Below, one piece after another: positions 19,101 through 27,879 of a DNA stretch of 64,000 bases (positions are counted from its first letter, which is position 1; the number at the start of each line of letters is the position of its first letter). The DNA is taken from positions 61,060-125,059 of the forward strand of contig NZ_LAQP01000019.1 of the NCBI RefSeq assembly GCF_000971965.1. The letters are read 5' to 3'. The position numbers were made by a program, and so were the translations under genes. The notes under the pieces were generated by a model that had not been told where the DNA came from, made no database searches, and was given only the letters and a program-made list of their open reading frames with translations. The DNA comes from Paenibacillus wulumuqiensis (GTDB lineage Bacteria > Bacillota > Bacilli > Paenibacillales > Paenibacillaceae).

Positions 19101-19235
19101 GCTGTTTTGTGCTGTTTTTGCTGCCATTTGGAGGTGGCTGTTGATATTCAGTTTGGCAATGCGGATGGCAGCACTCCACTCCGAAAAGGAATAAGAGCAC
19201 GTCCTCCGGTTAAGCCAGCACAAACCAAACGCAAG

Positions 19236-19278
19236 GGGAATAAAGCAGCTCCATACGGTTGTGTACTGCTTTATTCCT
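19236..19278. terminator. Hairpin downstream of oligogalacturonate lyase gene
   Basis: Perfect 12-bp arms GGAATAAAGCAG and CTGCTTTATTCC with a 17-nt loop. T-rich tails are weak on both sides. It lies between sodA and the lyase gene and can serve the minus-strand gene. Confidence 0.6.
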
Positions 19279-19298
19279 CTTCTCTTCCCTTTTGGCTT

Positions 19299-20447
19299 TT
19301 ACGGCTGCCATAGAGGCAGCGTGGTAATATCATCAGGGAGTTCGACCATGTAGATATTGGCGTAGCCGGTGCGGTCGCTGGTGTAGAAGAGGCGGCGGCC
19401 GTCGGGGGTGATGATGGGGTGGGAATGGACTTTATTGGAATGGAAGCTGCACTTCAGTTCGCATAGTATGCGTGGACCGTCATAAGCTCCATTCGAACTC
19501 CTTCTCCAGAGGCTGAGGGTCTGCACCTCCGCCTGGCCGTCTGTGACGGTCTGTTGCTGGCTGTCCAGGTAGGCATGCCAGATGGCGAATGGGATAGGCT
19601 GCTCCTGTCGATTGGAGTTATCGTAACGGATGCTGCCCCAGAAGGATGTGCCATCCGAGCGTATTCCATGGTAACCGATCATCTCGCCGTCGTTCAGGAA
19701 ATGCTCACCTTCTACAGCCTCGCCCGGTTCCACTCTTGAATGGATCGGCCAGACTTCGCCGGTGCGCAAATCCATTCCCCAGATGCGGTGATCGACCTGA
19801 GACCATGGATCTTCATGGCAAAAGGTCAGCAGCCAGGGGTGCACGGGTGAAGCATGAACATGTGTAATGACGCTTGGCTCCTCGTGGATGATCTCTGATC
19901 GTCCGGTCTGTATATCGATCGTTATGATCTGGCTGAGCAGCGGAGAGGCTTCTGATGTAGGAAGATTCCTGTCTTCATAATCCATCCCGGACCAACGATT
20001 CCTCCAGATACATGTCAGTACCGATTCACCATCCGCCGTGCAGCTGATATTGCCCAGCCGGAATCCTTCGGGGCAGCGGTATTTGACCCGCTCGCGGAAA
20101 GAGGTCAAGTCCAGCAGCGAGATGGTATCCTCCTTTTGCAGCAGCGCCTGCTGTCCATCCGGGGTCAGGCAGACGCCCAATTCGTCGTTATTCGTATAGG
20201 TAGTCAGCTGGGTCATCTCTCCGGTCACCAGATGGATCGAGAACAGGTTGGCGCTGTTGTCCCTGTCGGATACAAACAGTAGACGTCTGCCTTCGTCATA
20301 CAGCCCATTTTGGGTAAAATGCAGATGCCGGCTGTGTCCCCTGTAATCGGTCAGTTGATGCACCTGTACGCCGGTCAGTGGATCATCATACTGTTTGCGC
20401 TCCGGTGCCCAGATGGTCCCTTTGACCATGGCTATTGTTCTGGACAT
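19299..20447 (-). CDS. Oligogalacturonate lyase family protein (PL22)
   Basis: 382 residues, matching the length of characterised Ogl enzymes, which cleave unsaturated oligogalacturonides in the cytoplasm during pectin breakdown. The seven-bladed propeller shows repeated strands such as GRRLLFVSDRDNSANLFSI, GVCLTPDGQQALL and ITPDGRRLFYTSDRTGYANIY. Conserved His residues occur in HSRHLHFTQNG near the start and VHSHPIITPDG near the end. There is no signal peptide. The ATG follows GGAGGG. No other pectin gene is adjacent. The unusual divergence in places leaves activity unproven. Confidence 0.82.
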   Translation of the reverse strand: MSRTIAMVKGTIWAPERKQYDDPLTGVQVHQLTDYRGHSRHLHFTQNGLYDEGRRLLFVSDRDNSANLFSIHLVTGEMTQLTTYTNNDELGVCLTPDGQQALLQKEDTISLLDLTSFRERVKYRCPEGFRLGNISCTADGESVLTCIWRNRWSGMDYEDRNLPTSEASPLLSQIITIDIQTGRSEIIHEEPSVITHVHASPVHPWLLTFCHEDPWSQVDHRIWGMDLRTGEVWPIHSRVEPGEAVEGEHFLNDGEMIGYHGIRSDGTSFWGSIRYDNSNRQEQPIPFAIWHAYLDSQQQTVTDGQAEVQTLSLWRRSSNGAYDGPRILCELKCSFHSNKVHSHPIITPDGRRLFYTSDRTGYANIYMVELPDDITTLPLWQP

Positions 20448-20672
20448 GATAATCCCTCCTCCATGCTGTTAGTGAACAGCCGCATAGACCGTTCCGTTTT
20501 CTCCTATCTAACGAGTACCCGGCTCTCGAACGACCTAATCAGTTACCCTATCTTGCAGTGCAGCTTCGGAGTTCAGTATGGGTATACTGTAGAATCCCGA
20601 CCACATAGTAAGAGTCCCGGCCGATTGGATCTGGCAGAGACTCTTAAGATGTATCTGTATCTGTTTATCTAT

Positions 20673-22118
20673 CTATTTCTCGTTAAAATACTGCTGCAGA
20701 ATCTTCAGGAACAGATTGGGGAACGCGTACTTCTCCATATCTTCCCGGCTGATCCAGCGGTAATCATAGTCAAAGGCTTCACCAAGCAGTGTGCTCGGTA
20801 CGGCCGCATAGGCTTCCTGCTGCTCGGCCACATGACTGATCTTGTCCATCGTGTCGGTTGCCGCGCTGACGGCCAGCTGCTGGCGGATATTCTCCAGGCT
20901 CTCCGGGGTTGTGCCCGAGAGCTTGATATCGAGCGTACCCTGTTCCAGCTCCTGCATCTTGCTCACCTGCGGCTGACGGGTACCGCGAGATGGCTTGGCA
21001 TCCGTATGAATGGCCGATGGGTCTGTATCCTTTACGGATACGTCGGCATTCGTATTCGCAGATGCATTTTCGGCTGCAGTTGATGCTGCCTGCTCAGCGG
21101 ATGCATTCACTTCAGTGCAGAGGAACACACGCATATACCACTGAATATGGCTAAATGTATGCTCTGCAGTCATCCATGCTTCACCCGGCCGTATATCCAC
21201 GCCTTCATTATGCAGCGCCTGACTCAGCCGCTGCATGGCTGCTTCTTCGGATAGACCGGCACCGGCGCCAGCTTTTTTGGATTCTTCCGCGATGACATGC
21301 GGCAGCTCCCACATGCGTGCGAGCAGTCCTGTCGCCGGACGCTGACGAATCAACACTTTACCCGCATGTTCCCCTTCGCCCTCGATCACCGCCAGCAGAC
21401 GATGCTCCGGACGCGGCGGCTTGGCCTTGGTCTTGATCGGCAGCTGCTCTTCCATTCCGTTAATTCGTCCTTTGCAATGCTTCATGACGGGACAGGTCAG
21501 GCAGTGCGGCGACTTGGGCGTACAGATCAGCGCGCCGAGTTCCATCAGCGCCTGGTTGAAATCGGAGGCTCTGCCGGCAGGAATTAACTCGCCGGCCAGC
21601 TTTTCCATTTTGATCCGGGTCGGATTCTTAGCAATATCATCCTCCAGGCAAAAATAGCGTGACAGCACCCGCATCACGTTGCCGTCGACGGCAGGCACGG
21701 GTACATTGTAGGCGATACTGAGCACAGCGCCCGCCGTATATGGACCGATTCCCTTCAGTGCGGAGATCTCTTCCGGCGTATCCGGTACGATACCGCCGTG
21801 ACGCTCTACCACCTGCTTGGCAGCAGACTGGATATTGCGGGCGCGCGAATAGTATCCCAGCCCTTCCCAGCACTTGAGTACTTCCTCTTCCGGCGCATTC
21901 GCCAGAATCTCTACGGTCGGGAACTTCTCGACAAAGCGCAGAAAATACGGAATAACCGTATCGACCCGGGTCTGCTGGAGCATAATCTCCGAGATCCAGA
22001 TATGATACGGATTCCGGCTGCGCCGCCAGGGCAGATCCCGCTTGTGTTCGTCATACCATGCCAGCAGTTCGCGGCTGAAATAACGCTTCGCTTCCTGTTC
22101 TGCTGTTATATTGGACAT
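20673..22118 (-). CDS. mutY: Adenine DNA glycosylase MutY with C-terminal insertion
   Basis: Removes adenine mispaired with 8-oxoguanine. 481 residues, where 350-390 is usual. Catalytic Glu44 is in SEIMLQQT. The helix-hairpin-helix is LKGIGPYTAGAV (121-132), and the catalytic Asp145 is in VPAVDGN. The [4Fe-4S] ligands are Cys199-x6-Cys206-x2-Cys209-x5-Cys215. The C-terminal NUDIX-like 8-oxoG recognition domain (about 240-481) contains HTFSHIQWYMRVF. It is then interrupted at about 335-440 by an Ala/Ser/Asp-rich insert, before resuming at YRWISREDMEKYAFP. It lies 16 bp after acpS. SD AGGGAG. Confidence 0.95.
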   Translation of the reverse strand: MSNITAEQEAKRYFSRELLAWYDEHKRDLPWRRSRNPYHIWISEIMLQQTRVDTVIPYFLRFVEKFPTVEILANAPEEEVLKCWEGLGYYSRARNIQSAAKQVVERHGGIVPDTPEEISALKGIGPYTAGAVLSIAYNVPVPAVDGNVMRVLSRYFCLEDDIAKNPTRIKMEKLAGELIPAGRASDFNQALMELGALICTPKSPHCLTCPVMKHCKGRINGMEEQLPIKTKAKPPRPEHRLLAVIEGEGEHAGKVLIRQRPATGLLARMWELPHVIAEESKKAGAGAGLSEEAAMQRLSQALHNEGVDIRPGEAWMTAEHTFSHIQWYMRVFLCTEVNASAEQAASTAAENASANTNADVSVKDTDPSAIHTDAKPSRGTRQPQVSKMQELEQGTLDIKLSGTTPESLENIRQQLAVSAATDTMDKISHVAEQQEAYAAVPSTLLGEAFDYDYRWISREDMEKYAFPNLFLKILQQYFNEK

Positions 22119-22134
22119 TCTAATTCTCCCTTGT

Positions 22135-22536
22135 TCAAGCCTGTATTCTCTCTACGACAGCAAATGCCGAAGCAATCTCTGTCTGGTGTGAAATGCTCAG
22201 ATGTATATGATAGGCTGCCGCTCCACCTTCCAGATTCAATCTGTCCCATGCGGCTTTGGACAGCTGGACGATCGGCTTGCCCAGGGCATCCGGCAGTATT
22301 TCCATATCGGTAAAATTAATCGTACGGCCGATTCCGCAGCCAAAAGCTTTGGTGATCGCTTCCTTGGCGGCAAATCGTCCGGCAACAAACTCGTTTAGCT
22401 TGGCGCCTTTGGTTCTGGAGATGGCGAGTTCCTGCTCGGTCAGCACCCGGTTCATGAATTTCTCACCTTGCGGGCCGCTGATCAGAATGGACAGCCGTTT
22501 GATCTCAAGTACATCGTGCCCTACTCCATAGATCAA
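22135..22536 (-). CDS. acpS: Holo-[acyl-carrier-protein] synthase AcpS
   Basis: Transfers 4'-phosphopantetheine from CoA to ACP. 133 residues beginning IYGVGHDVLEIKRL, with the magnesium-binding GVGHDVLEI and FAAKEAITKAFG motifs and HLSISHQTEIASAFAV near the end. The start is TTG at 22536, 10 nt after AGGAGG; the longer frame begins before this site and is not used. It is followed closely by mutY. Confidence 0.94.
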   Translation of the reverse strand: MIYGVGHDVLEIKRLSILISGPQGEKFMNRVLTEQELAISRTKGAKLNEFVAGRFAAKEAITKAFGCGIGRTINFTDMEILPDALGKPIVQLSKAAWDRLNLEGGAAAYHIHLSISHQTEIASAFAVVERIQA

Positions 22537-22704
22537 GGTTGCTCTACCTCCTGCATGATCGGATTCCCTTATTGTAACAGAGGTGGCCGGATAAATCTCC
22601 ACTGACGGAGGTATTCATCCAATCTTCTTCCATCCTGAAAATACATTGTCTCCATCTGGTTACAACAGAGCTGCAAATCCCCTCACAGCAGATGTCTCTT
22701 CATG

Positions 22705-22741
22705 AAAAAGGACAGCCCTTCCAAAATGGAAGAAGCTGCCC
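22705..22741 (-). terminator. Terminator after nadE
   Basis: Minus-strand arms GGGCAGCTTCTTCCA and TGGAAGGGCTGTCC (imperfect) with a TTT loop, then TTTTT. Confidence 0.75.
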
Positions 22742-22796
22742 GTTCTACGCCTTCCGGCATCTCTACCTCTATACGTCAGTCTGCCGGGAAGTTGTA

Positions 22797-23603
22797 TTAG
22801 ATACCCGGAATCGGATCGCGCTTGTGCGCTGTACGTTTGTAATACGACTCCAGTTTTTCCGCTACTGCAGGAGCGATAGTTTTGCCTTCCAGATAGTCAC
22901 TGTTATCGGCATAGCTGATACCCAGTTCAGTCTCATCGGTCTGGTTCTCCCACAGACCGGCTGTAGGGGCTTTGTCTAGGATCGACTGAGGAACGCCCAG
23001 ATGGGAAGCCAGCTGGCGCACCTGACGCTTGTTCAGGCTGCTCAGCGGCGTGATATCCACCGCACCATCACCGTATTTGGTAAAGAAGCCCGTGATCGCT
23101 TCGGAGGCATGATCCGTACCTACGACCAGCAGATTCATCGCATTGGCAATACCGTACTGTACCACCATGCGTGTTCTCGCTTTGATATTACCCTTGGCCT
23201 GTGGAGTGATCGGCTGCTGCTCCAGCTGCGGCATCACACTGTTCACGATATCTTCGATCGCATCCACGCCTTTTTGTACATTCGTCTCAACTTTGTATTT
23301 CAGGTCAAAAGCTTCTGCCGTCGCATAGCTGTCATGGATATCCACCTGGGAACCATAAGGCTGGAAGACACCAACCGTCTTGTATTCCTTGCCTGTGGAC
23401 TCGCTCAGCTCATCGGTCGCACGCTTGCACAGTCCTGCAGCGACAGCGCTGTCGATGCCACCGCTGATCGCAATCAGAAGTCCGTTGGAACCGGATTTCT
23501 CAATGTAGGATTTCAGAAAATCCACACGCTTGCGAATCTCTGTCTCTGGCTCGATTGTAGGTTGAACTTTCAGGTCATCAATAATTTGCTGCTGCATACT
23601 CAT
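22797..23603 (-). CDS. nadE: NH3-dependent NAD+ synthetase NadE
   Basis: Amidates deamido-NAD to NAD+ using ammonia and ATP. 268 residues, single-domain form without glutaminase. The PP-loop ISGGIDSAVAAGLCKRA is near residue 45, followed by ARTRMVVQYGIAN, GTDHASEAITGFFTKYGDGAVDI and KAPTAGLWENQTDE. The ATG at 23603 is preferred over the upstream GTG, which overlaps the AAGGAG site. It is monocistronic. Confidence 0.96.
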   Translation of the reverse strand: MSMQQQIIDDLKVQPTIEPETEIRKRVDFLKSYIEKSGSNGLLIAISGGIDSAVAAGLCKRATDELSESTGKEYKTVGVFQPYGSQVDIHDSYATAEAFDLKYKVETNVQKGVDAIEDIVNSVMPQLEQQPITPQAKGNIKARTRMVVQYGIANAMNLLVVGTDHASEAITGFFTKYGDGAVDITPLSSLNKRQVRQLASHLGVPQSILDKAPTAGLWENQTDETELGISYADNSDYLEGKTIAPAVAEKLESYYKRTAHKRDPIPGI

Positions 23604-23754
23604 ATTGTCATCCACTCCTTCGGCTATTCTGATCTGTCCTGCGGCTGTACCGGCGAGGCTTCTGGCGGACCAGGGAACCTGTAATATCAGCTTTCCCGCT
23701 CCCTGAAGCTACCAGCACAGCATACATTCTATTAATATATACCCAAAACACAAA

Positions 23755-23793
23755 CATCCTGCAACCATCACATAAAGTGACAGGTGCAGGATG
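23755..23793 (-). terminator. Terminator after the bacilliredoxin gene
   Basis: Arms CATCCTGCA and TGCAGGATG with inner pairing CAC/GTG, followed on the minus strand by TTTGTGTTTTGG. Confidence 0.75.
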
Positions 23794-23813
23794 TGCATAA
23801 CAGCTGCTCAGGA

Positions 23814-24248
23814 TTACTGGCAGTATTTTGCGAAAGCTTCGTTCAACGCTTCTGCAATATCTTCAGCCGAGTGGTTCTCGATCTGGTGACGCTCGATAAA
23901 GTGAACCAGTTCGCCGTCTTTGAGCAAAGCAATCGACGGGGAAGATGGCGGATACGGAGCAAAGTACTCACGCGCTTTGGCAGTGGCTTCTTTGTCCTGA
24001 CCGGCAAATACAGTATACAGATGATCCGGCTTCACGCTGCCCTGCAGGGCATGGGCTACACCCGGACGACATTGTCCCGCTGCACATCCGCAGACGGAGT
24101 TGATAACAACCAGTGCTGTACCAGAAGCATTCTCCAGGCTCGCTTCCACCTCTTCAGGTGTGCGCAGCTCGGTAATCCCGATGCTGGTCAGCTCGTCACG
24201 CATCGGCTGAACCATATCTCTCATATATTGATCAAATGACATGGACAT
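23814..24248 (-). CDS. BrxA/BrxB family bacilliredoxin
   Basis: 144 residues of the YphP/YqiW family. It has the CGC active site in VINSVCGCAAGQCRPGV (about residue 52), the hallmark of bacilliredoxins. These remove bacillithiol from mixed disulfides on proteins after oxidative stress. The thioredoxin-like fold continues through VFAGQDKEATAKAREYF and SPSIALLKDGELVHFIERH. The ATG at 24248 follows AAGGAGTGAATAAG; the GTG of the longer frame lies within that site. Confidence 0.95.
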   Translation of the reverse strand: MSMSFDQYMRDMVQPMRDELTSIGITELRTPEEVEASLENASGTALVVINSVCGCAAGQCRPGVAHALQGSVKPDHLYTVFAGQDKEATAKAREYFAPYPPSSPSIALLKDGELVHFIERHQIENHSAEDIAEALNEAFAKYCQ

Positions 24249-24437
24249 CTTATTCACTCCTTACTTTTAATAAGCATTAACTTATATTATACACAGGTTG
24301 CCCGAGAATACCAACGCACGAGGCCGGATTCGGGCAAATTTTATCACATTATACCTGCAGAAATGAGGATCTTCTTAGTCTTGAAAATGAGAAACATTTA
24401 GCTATCCGTACTCCTGTCCCATGGAGAGCCGGAGAAA

Positions 24438-26222
24438 TCAGGCCAACTCTTCCGGTGCCTCTTCTTTGGGTCCAAACGAATGCGAGAAAATAACCGAGAA
24501 CGTTGTGCCTTCCCCTTCCACCGAATCCACTACAATACGGCCTTGATGACGCTCCACAATGCTGAGACAGAGAGACAATCCAAGACCCGTGCCTTTGGCT
24601 TTGGTCGTATAAAAAGGCTCAAACAGCTTGTCCAGCTTCTCCTGCGGTATGCCAGGACCGGTATCGCGGATGCGCATAATCACTTCATGAGCAGTCGCTT
24701 CCGTCTCGATCGTCAGCTCACCCTTGTCTTCCATCGCTTCCATGCCGTTGCGTGCCAGATTGAGGATCAGCTGCTTGATCTCTTTGGAATTCAGATCGAG
24801 CCGCGGTACATCCTGACCCGGGATAAAGGCAATTGACTGTCCACGCAGATTGGCATCCGCCCATAATAGCGGCAGCAGCTCCTCGATAATGGCATGCAGA
24901 TCATACAGCTGCTTTTCGACAATCCGGTTCTGCGCCAGAGATAAAAAGTCATTGATAATACTGTTGGCACGGTCCAGCTCATCCATAACGATCAGATAGT
25001 AATGATCGAGGGAAGCTGGACTTTTCTCCCGCATCAGCTGCAGGAAGCCGCGAACGACCGCCATTGGGTTGCGAATCTCGTGCGTGATGCTGGCCGCCAT
25101 TTTGCCGACCAGACTGAGCTGCTCGACATGGCTCAGCTCGTTGCGCAATCGTTCTACCTCGGTAATGTCCTGGGCGATGATCACCACCCCGGTCAGATTA
25201 TGCTCCGGTAACTGGCGGATCGGTGCTACACTAATATAGAATGTTCCATAATCCAGCCGCATGAGTTCATTATGAATAACTTGTTCCTCGGGCAGCTGTT
25301 GAATAATTTCGATCGTATGCTTGAGTCCCGGAGTAATCGTTTCCGGATTCAGCTTGAACAGGTTCACATCAAGCGCTGTTTCCTTTGTAATATCAGGCAG
25401 CGAACGCTTGAGGATTGCCAGTGCCCGTTCATTAATAGCCGTAATCTGTCCATCCGCATCAATGGATGTGATCATCATCGGCGCTACATTCATAATTTGG
25501 CGGAGCTTCTCCGCCTCGGTAATAACACGGTTGGACAGTTCGAGCATTTGCTGATTCAGCTGCTTGCGTTCCATGATCCGCTCAATCGCCTGAATCGAAT
25601 AACTCCCCGCAATCATTGCTGCTCCCACAATCAGGAGAATGATCCACCAGGTACCAGTATCCAGATTATGAAGGCGCATACGCAATCCGGCAGCAAGCAT
25701 TGTCAGGGTAGCGCTTAACAGGATCAGCAGCCAGGTAATCAGCCGTTTTTGCCGAAGAGAGGATTTGGCGAAATGGGGCGAGCATAACGCAGCAGCAGGA
25801 TATAATAACACACCGCTATGGACGAGAAAATCAATCACTCCGCTGCCGGCACCGAGCATAAGATACATCAATGTCTCCAGTATGAGCAGCAGAAGCCCGC
25901 GTGCAGCCCCTATGTAGAGCACTCCAATAACCAGAGCCACGAGGCTCATCTGAATCTCAAGCGTAATCGCACTATAGATGGAGAGTATCCAGCAGATCAC
26001 AATGCTGAACGCGGACGAGAGCATAAGAATCGGGGAATATCCCCGCCAGGTCAATCGTACACTGTGCAGGGAATCATCGCCGCTGCGTTCCACGATGTTC
26101 GAGAACAAAAACACGGCAGATCCTACAGCCAGCATTTGCAGCAGGATTTCCTTTACTGCAATAATAATGATGTGCCCCTCCCTCTCTCTCTGTCGTAATT
26201 CGATTAAAGCATAGCAGGCCAA
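24438..26222 (-). CDS. KinB-like membrane sensor histidine kinase (orphan)
   Basis: Up to 594 residues. Five or six transmembrane helices (about 20-210, 5TM-LYT type) are followed by a PAS domain (about 245-360, MNVAPMMITSIDADGQITAINERAL). The HisKA H-box is SITHEIRNPMAVVRG with His381, and the HATPase domain has N, G1 (RDTGPGIPQEKL) and G2 (GTGLGLSL) boxes. This is the layout of sporulation kinases that feed Spo0F, and no response regulator is adjacent. The start is unclear. The frame opens with TTG at 26222, which lacks a ribosome-binding site. The only strong one (GGGAGGGG, about 26175-26182) is followed by ATC and ATT codons (26171-26160), not ATG, GTG or TTG. The next ATG is at 26135. 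Confidence 0.93.
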   Translation of the reverse strand: MACYALIELRQREREGHIIIIAVKEILLQMLAVGSAVFLFSNIVERSGDDSLHSVRLTWRGYSPILMLSSAFSIVICWILSIYSAITLEIQMSLVALVIGVLYIGAARGLLLLILETLMYLMLGAGSGVIDFLVHSGVLLYPAAALCSPHFAKSSLRQKRLITWLLILLSATLTMLAAGLRMRLHNLDTGTWWIILLIVGAAMIAGSYSIQAIERIMERKQLNQQMLELSNRVITEAEKLRQIMNVAPMMITSIDADGQITAINERALAILKRSLPDITKETALDVNLFKLNPETITPGLKHTIEIIQQLPEEQVIHNELMRLDYGTFYISVAPIRQLPEHNLTGVVIIAQDITEVERLRNELSHVEQLSLVGKMAASITHEIRNPMAVVRGFLQLMREKSPASLDHYYLIVMDELDRANSIINDFLSLAQNRIVEKQLYDLHAIIEELLPLLWADANLRGQSIAFIPGQDVPRLDLNSKEIKQLILNLARNGMEAMEDKGELTIETEATAHEVIMRIRDTGPGIPQEKLDKLFEPFYTTKAKGTGLGLSLCLSIVERHQGRIVVDSVEGEGTTFSVIFSHSFGPKEEAPEELA

Positions 26223-26440
26223 ACATTACAATATATAGTATGTTGACCCAGCATTTTCAAGCCACTAATACAATACCCCTAATAATGCCAATTATAAACA
26301 GATTCCCCCCGGCCTGGCCGTTTGCTGCGCTTCGGGACGCCAAAATGGTCGAAAACCTTGAACTTTAGCCGTTTTTCCCTATGGATTAATGGTATATTAA
26401 AATAGTGATTCATGACATCAGATAAAAAGGAAAGATACAT

Positions 26441-27715
26441 TTGAAATACGATATTATTGTAATTGGCGGCGGCTCTGCCGGTCTGATGGCCAGTGTAGCC
26501 GCCAGTGAAGACGGTGCCAGCGTACTGCTGGTGGATAAAGGCAACAAGCTGGGCCGCAAGCTCGGTATCTCCGGCGGCGGCCGCTGCAATGTGACCAATG
26601 CCAAGGAAATTGACGAACTGATCAAATATATTCCCGGCAACGGGCGTTTTCTGCACAGCGCTCTCGCCAAATTCAGCAATACGGATATTATGCGCTTCTT
26701 TGAAGATATGGGCATCGCCCTCAAGGAAGAAGACAATGGACGCATGTTCCCGGTGACCGACAAAGCCAAGACGGTCGTTGATGCGCTCGTAAACCGAGTA
26801 CGCGCCCAGGGCGTGGATATCCGGGTCAACAGTCCGGTAGCGGAAGTGCTGTACGAGAATGGAAAAGTATACGGCGTACGCCTGCGCTCCGGCGAAGTTA
26901 TCCGCAGTCATGCGATAATTGTCGCTGTTGGCGGCAAGTCTGTACCGCAGACCGGCTCCGAAGGTGACGGCTATCCTTGGGCAGAGCAGGCAGGACATAC
27001 GATCACGGAGCTGTATCCGACCGAGGTGCCAATCACCTCACCGGAATCCTTTATCCAGAGCAAGGAACTGCAGGGATTGTCCCTGCGCGATATCAGTCTG
27101 ACCGTATGGAATCCAAAAGGGAAAAAGCTGGTCACGCATGATGGTGATATGCTGTTCACCCACTTTGGCATCTCCGGCCCGGCGGCTCTGCGGTGCAGCC
27201 AGTATGTCGTCAAGGCACTCAAAAAGTTCCCGGTCACTTCGGTACAGATCACCCTGGATATCTTCCCGGACAAAACAGCCGATGAGATCTATCAGGAGAC
27301 GCTTCAGCTTGCCGAACAGGAATCCAAAAAAGCGATCAAAAACGTACTCAAAGGCTATATTCCAGAGCGCCTGATTCCGCTCATTTTGCAGCGCTCGAAT
27401 CTGCCCGATGATCTGACCTATCATAATATTCCGAGACAGCAGTGGATGGAGATGGCTCGCCTGATCAAGCAGTTCCCGATTGCAGCCAATGGCACACTGT
27501 CGCTCAAGGAAGCCTTTGTGACCGGCGGCGGAGTGAACCTCAAGGAAATCAATCCGCAGACGATGGAATCCAAGCTGACCCAGGGGCTGTATTTCTGTGG
27601 GGAAGTGCTGGATATTCACGGATACACCGGCGGCTATAACATTACGGCTGCCTTTACGACCGGACATACGGCCGGCAAAAGTGCAGCTGCGGCATTGCAG
27701 GAATATCGCGGATAG
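26441..27715 (+). CDS. BaiN/HI0933-type NAD(P)/FAD-dependent oxidoreductase
   Basis: 424 residues. The N-terminal dinucleotide-binding motif is IIVIGGGSAGLMASVAASEDG, then LVDKGNKLGRKLGISGGGRCNVTN, the signature of the HI0933/YhiN/BaiN flavoprotein family. A C-terminal FAD motif reads GLYFCGEVLDIHGYTGGYN. The start is TTG at 26441 behind AAAAAGGAAAG. The physiological substrate of these proteins in Bacilli is not known. A terminator hairpin follows at 27819. Confidence 0.93.
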   Translation: MKYDIIVIGGGSAGLMASVAASEDGASVLLVDKGNKLGRKLGISGGGRCNVTNAKEIDELIKYIPGNGRFLHSALAKFSNTDIMRFFEDMGIALKEEDNGRMFPVTDKAKTVVDALVNRVRAQGVDIRVNSPVAEVLYENGKVYGVRLRSGEVIRSHAIIVAVGGKSVPQTGSEGDGYPWAEQAGHTITELYPTEVPITSPESFIQSKELQGLSLRDISLTVWNPKGKKLVTHDGDMLFTHFGISGPAALRCSQYVVKALKKFPVTSVQITLDIFPDKTADEIYQETLQLAEQESKKAIKNVLKGYIPERLIPLILQRSNLPDDLTYHNIPRQQWMEMARLIKQFPIAANGTLSLKEAFVTGGGVNLKEINPQTMESKLTQGLYFCGEVLDIHGYTGGYNITAAFTTGHTAGKSAAAALQEYRG

Positions 27716-27818
27716 GCGAAGCCTGCTGTCTGCTGCTCCAGTCCGCTTCCTTCTATAGAAGAATGCAGAAGTACAGCTTAAGCAGCTGGAGAGCGACTTA
27801 TTTCTGATTTCTCATCAC

Positions 27819-27846
27819 AAAGCCCTTTGCGCTCGCAAAGGGCTTT
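27819..27846. terminator. Bidirectional terminator
   Basis: AGCCCTTTGCG and CGCAAAGGGCT arms with T-rich exit on the plus strand (CTTTTCC) and TTTG on the minus. It lies between convergent genes. Confidence 0.85.
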
Positions 27847-27879
27847 TCCTGTTGGCTGTATTTTCCTCCAAAAAATCGG

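Noticed and set aside
20605..20646. Possible terminator of mutY
   Set aside because: A 7-bp stem (AAGAGTC/GACTCTT) with a long loop and no T run in the minus-strand direction; too weak to call.
26279..26998. 239-codon minus-strand frame overlapping the BaiN-type gene start
   Set aside because: It overlaps a well-supported flavoprotein gene in antisense and contains no recognisable motif.
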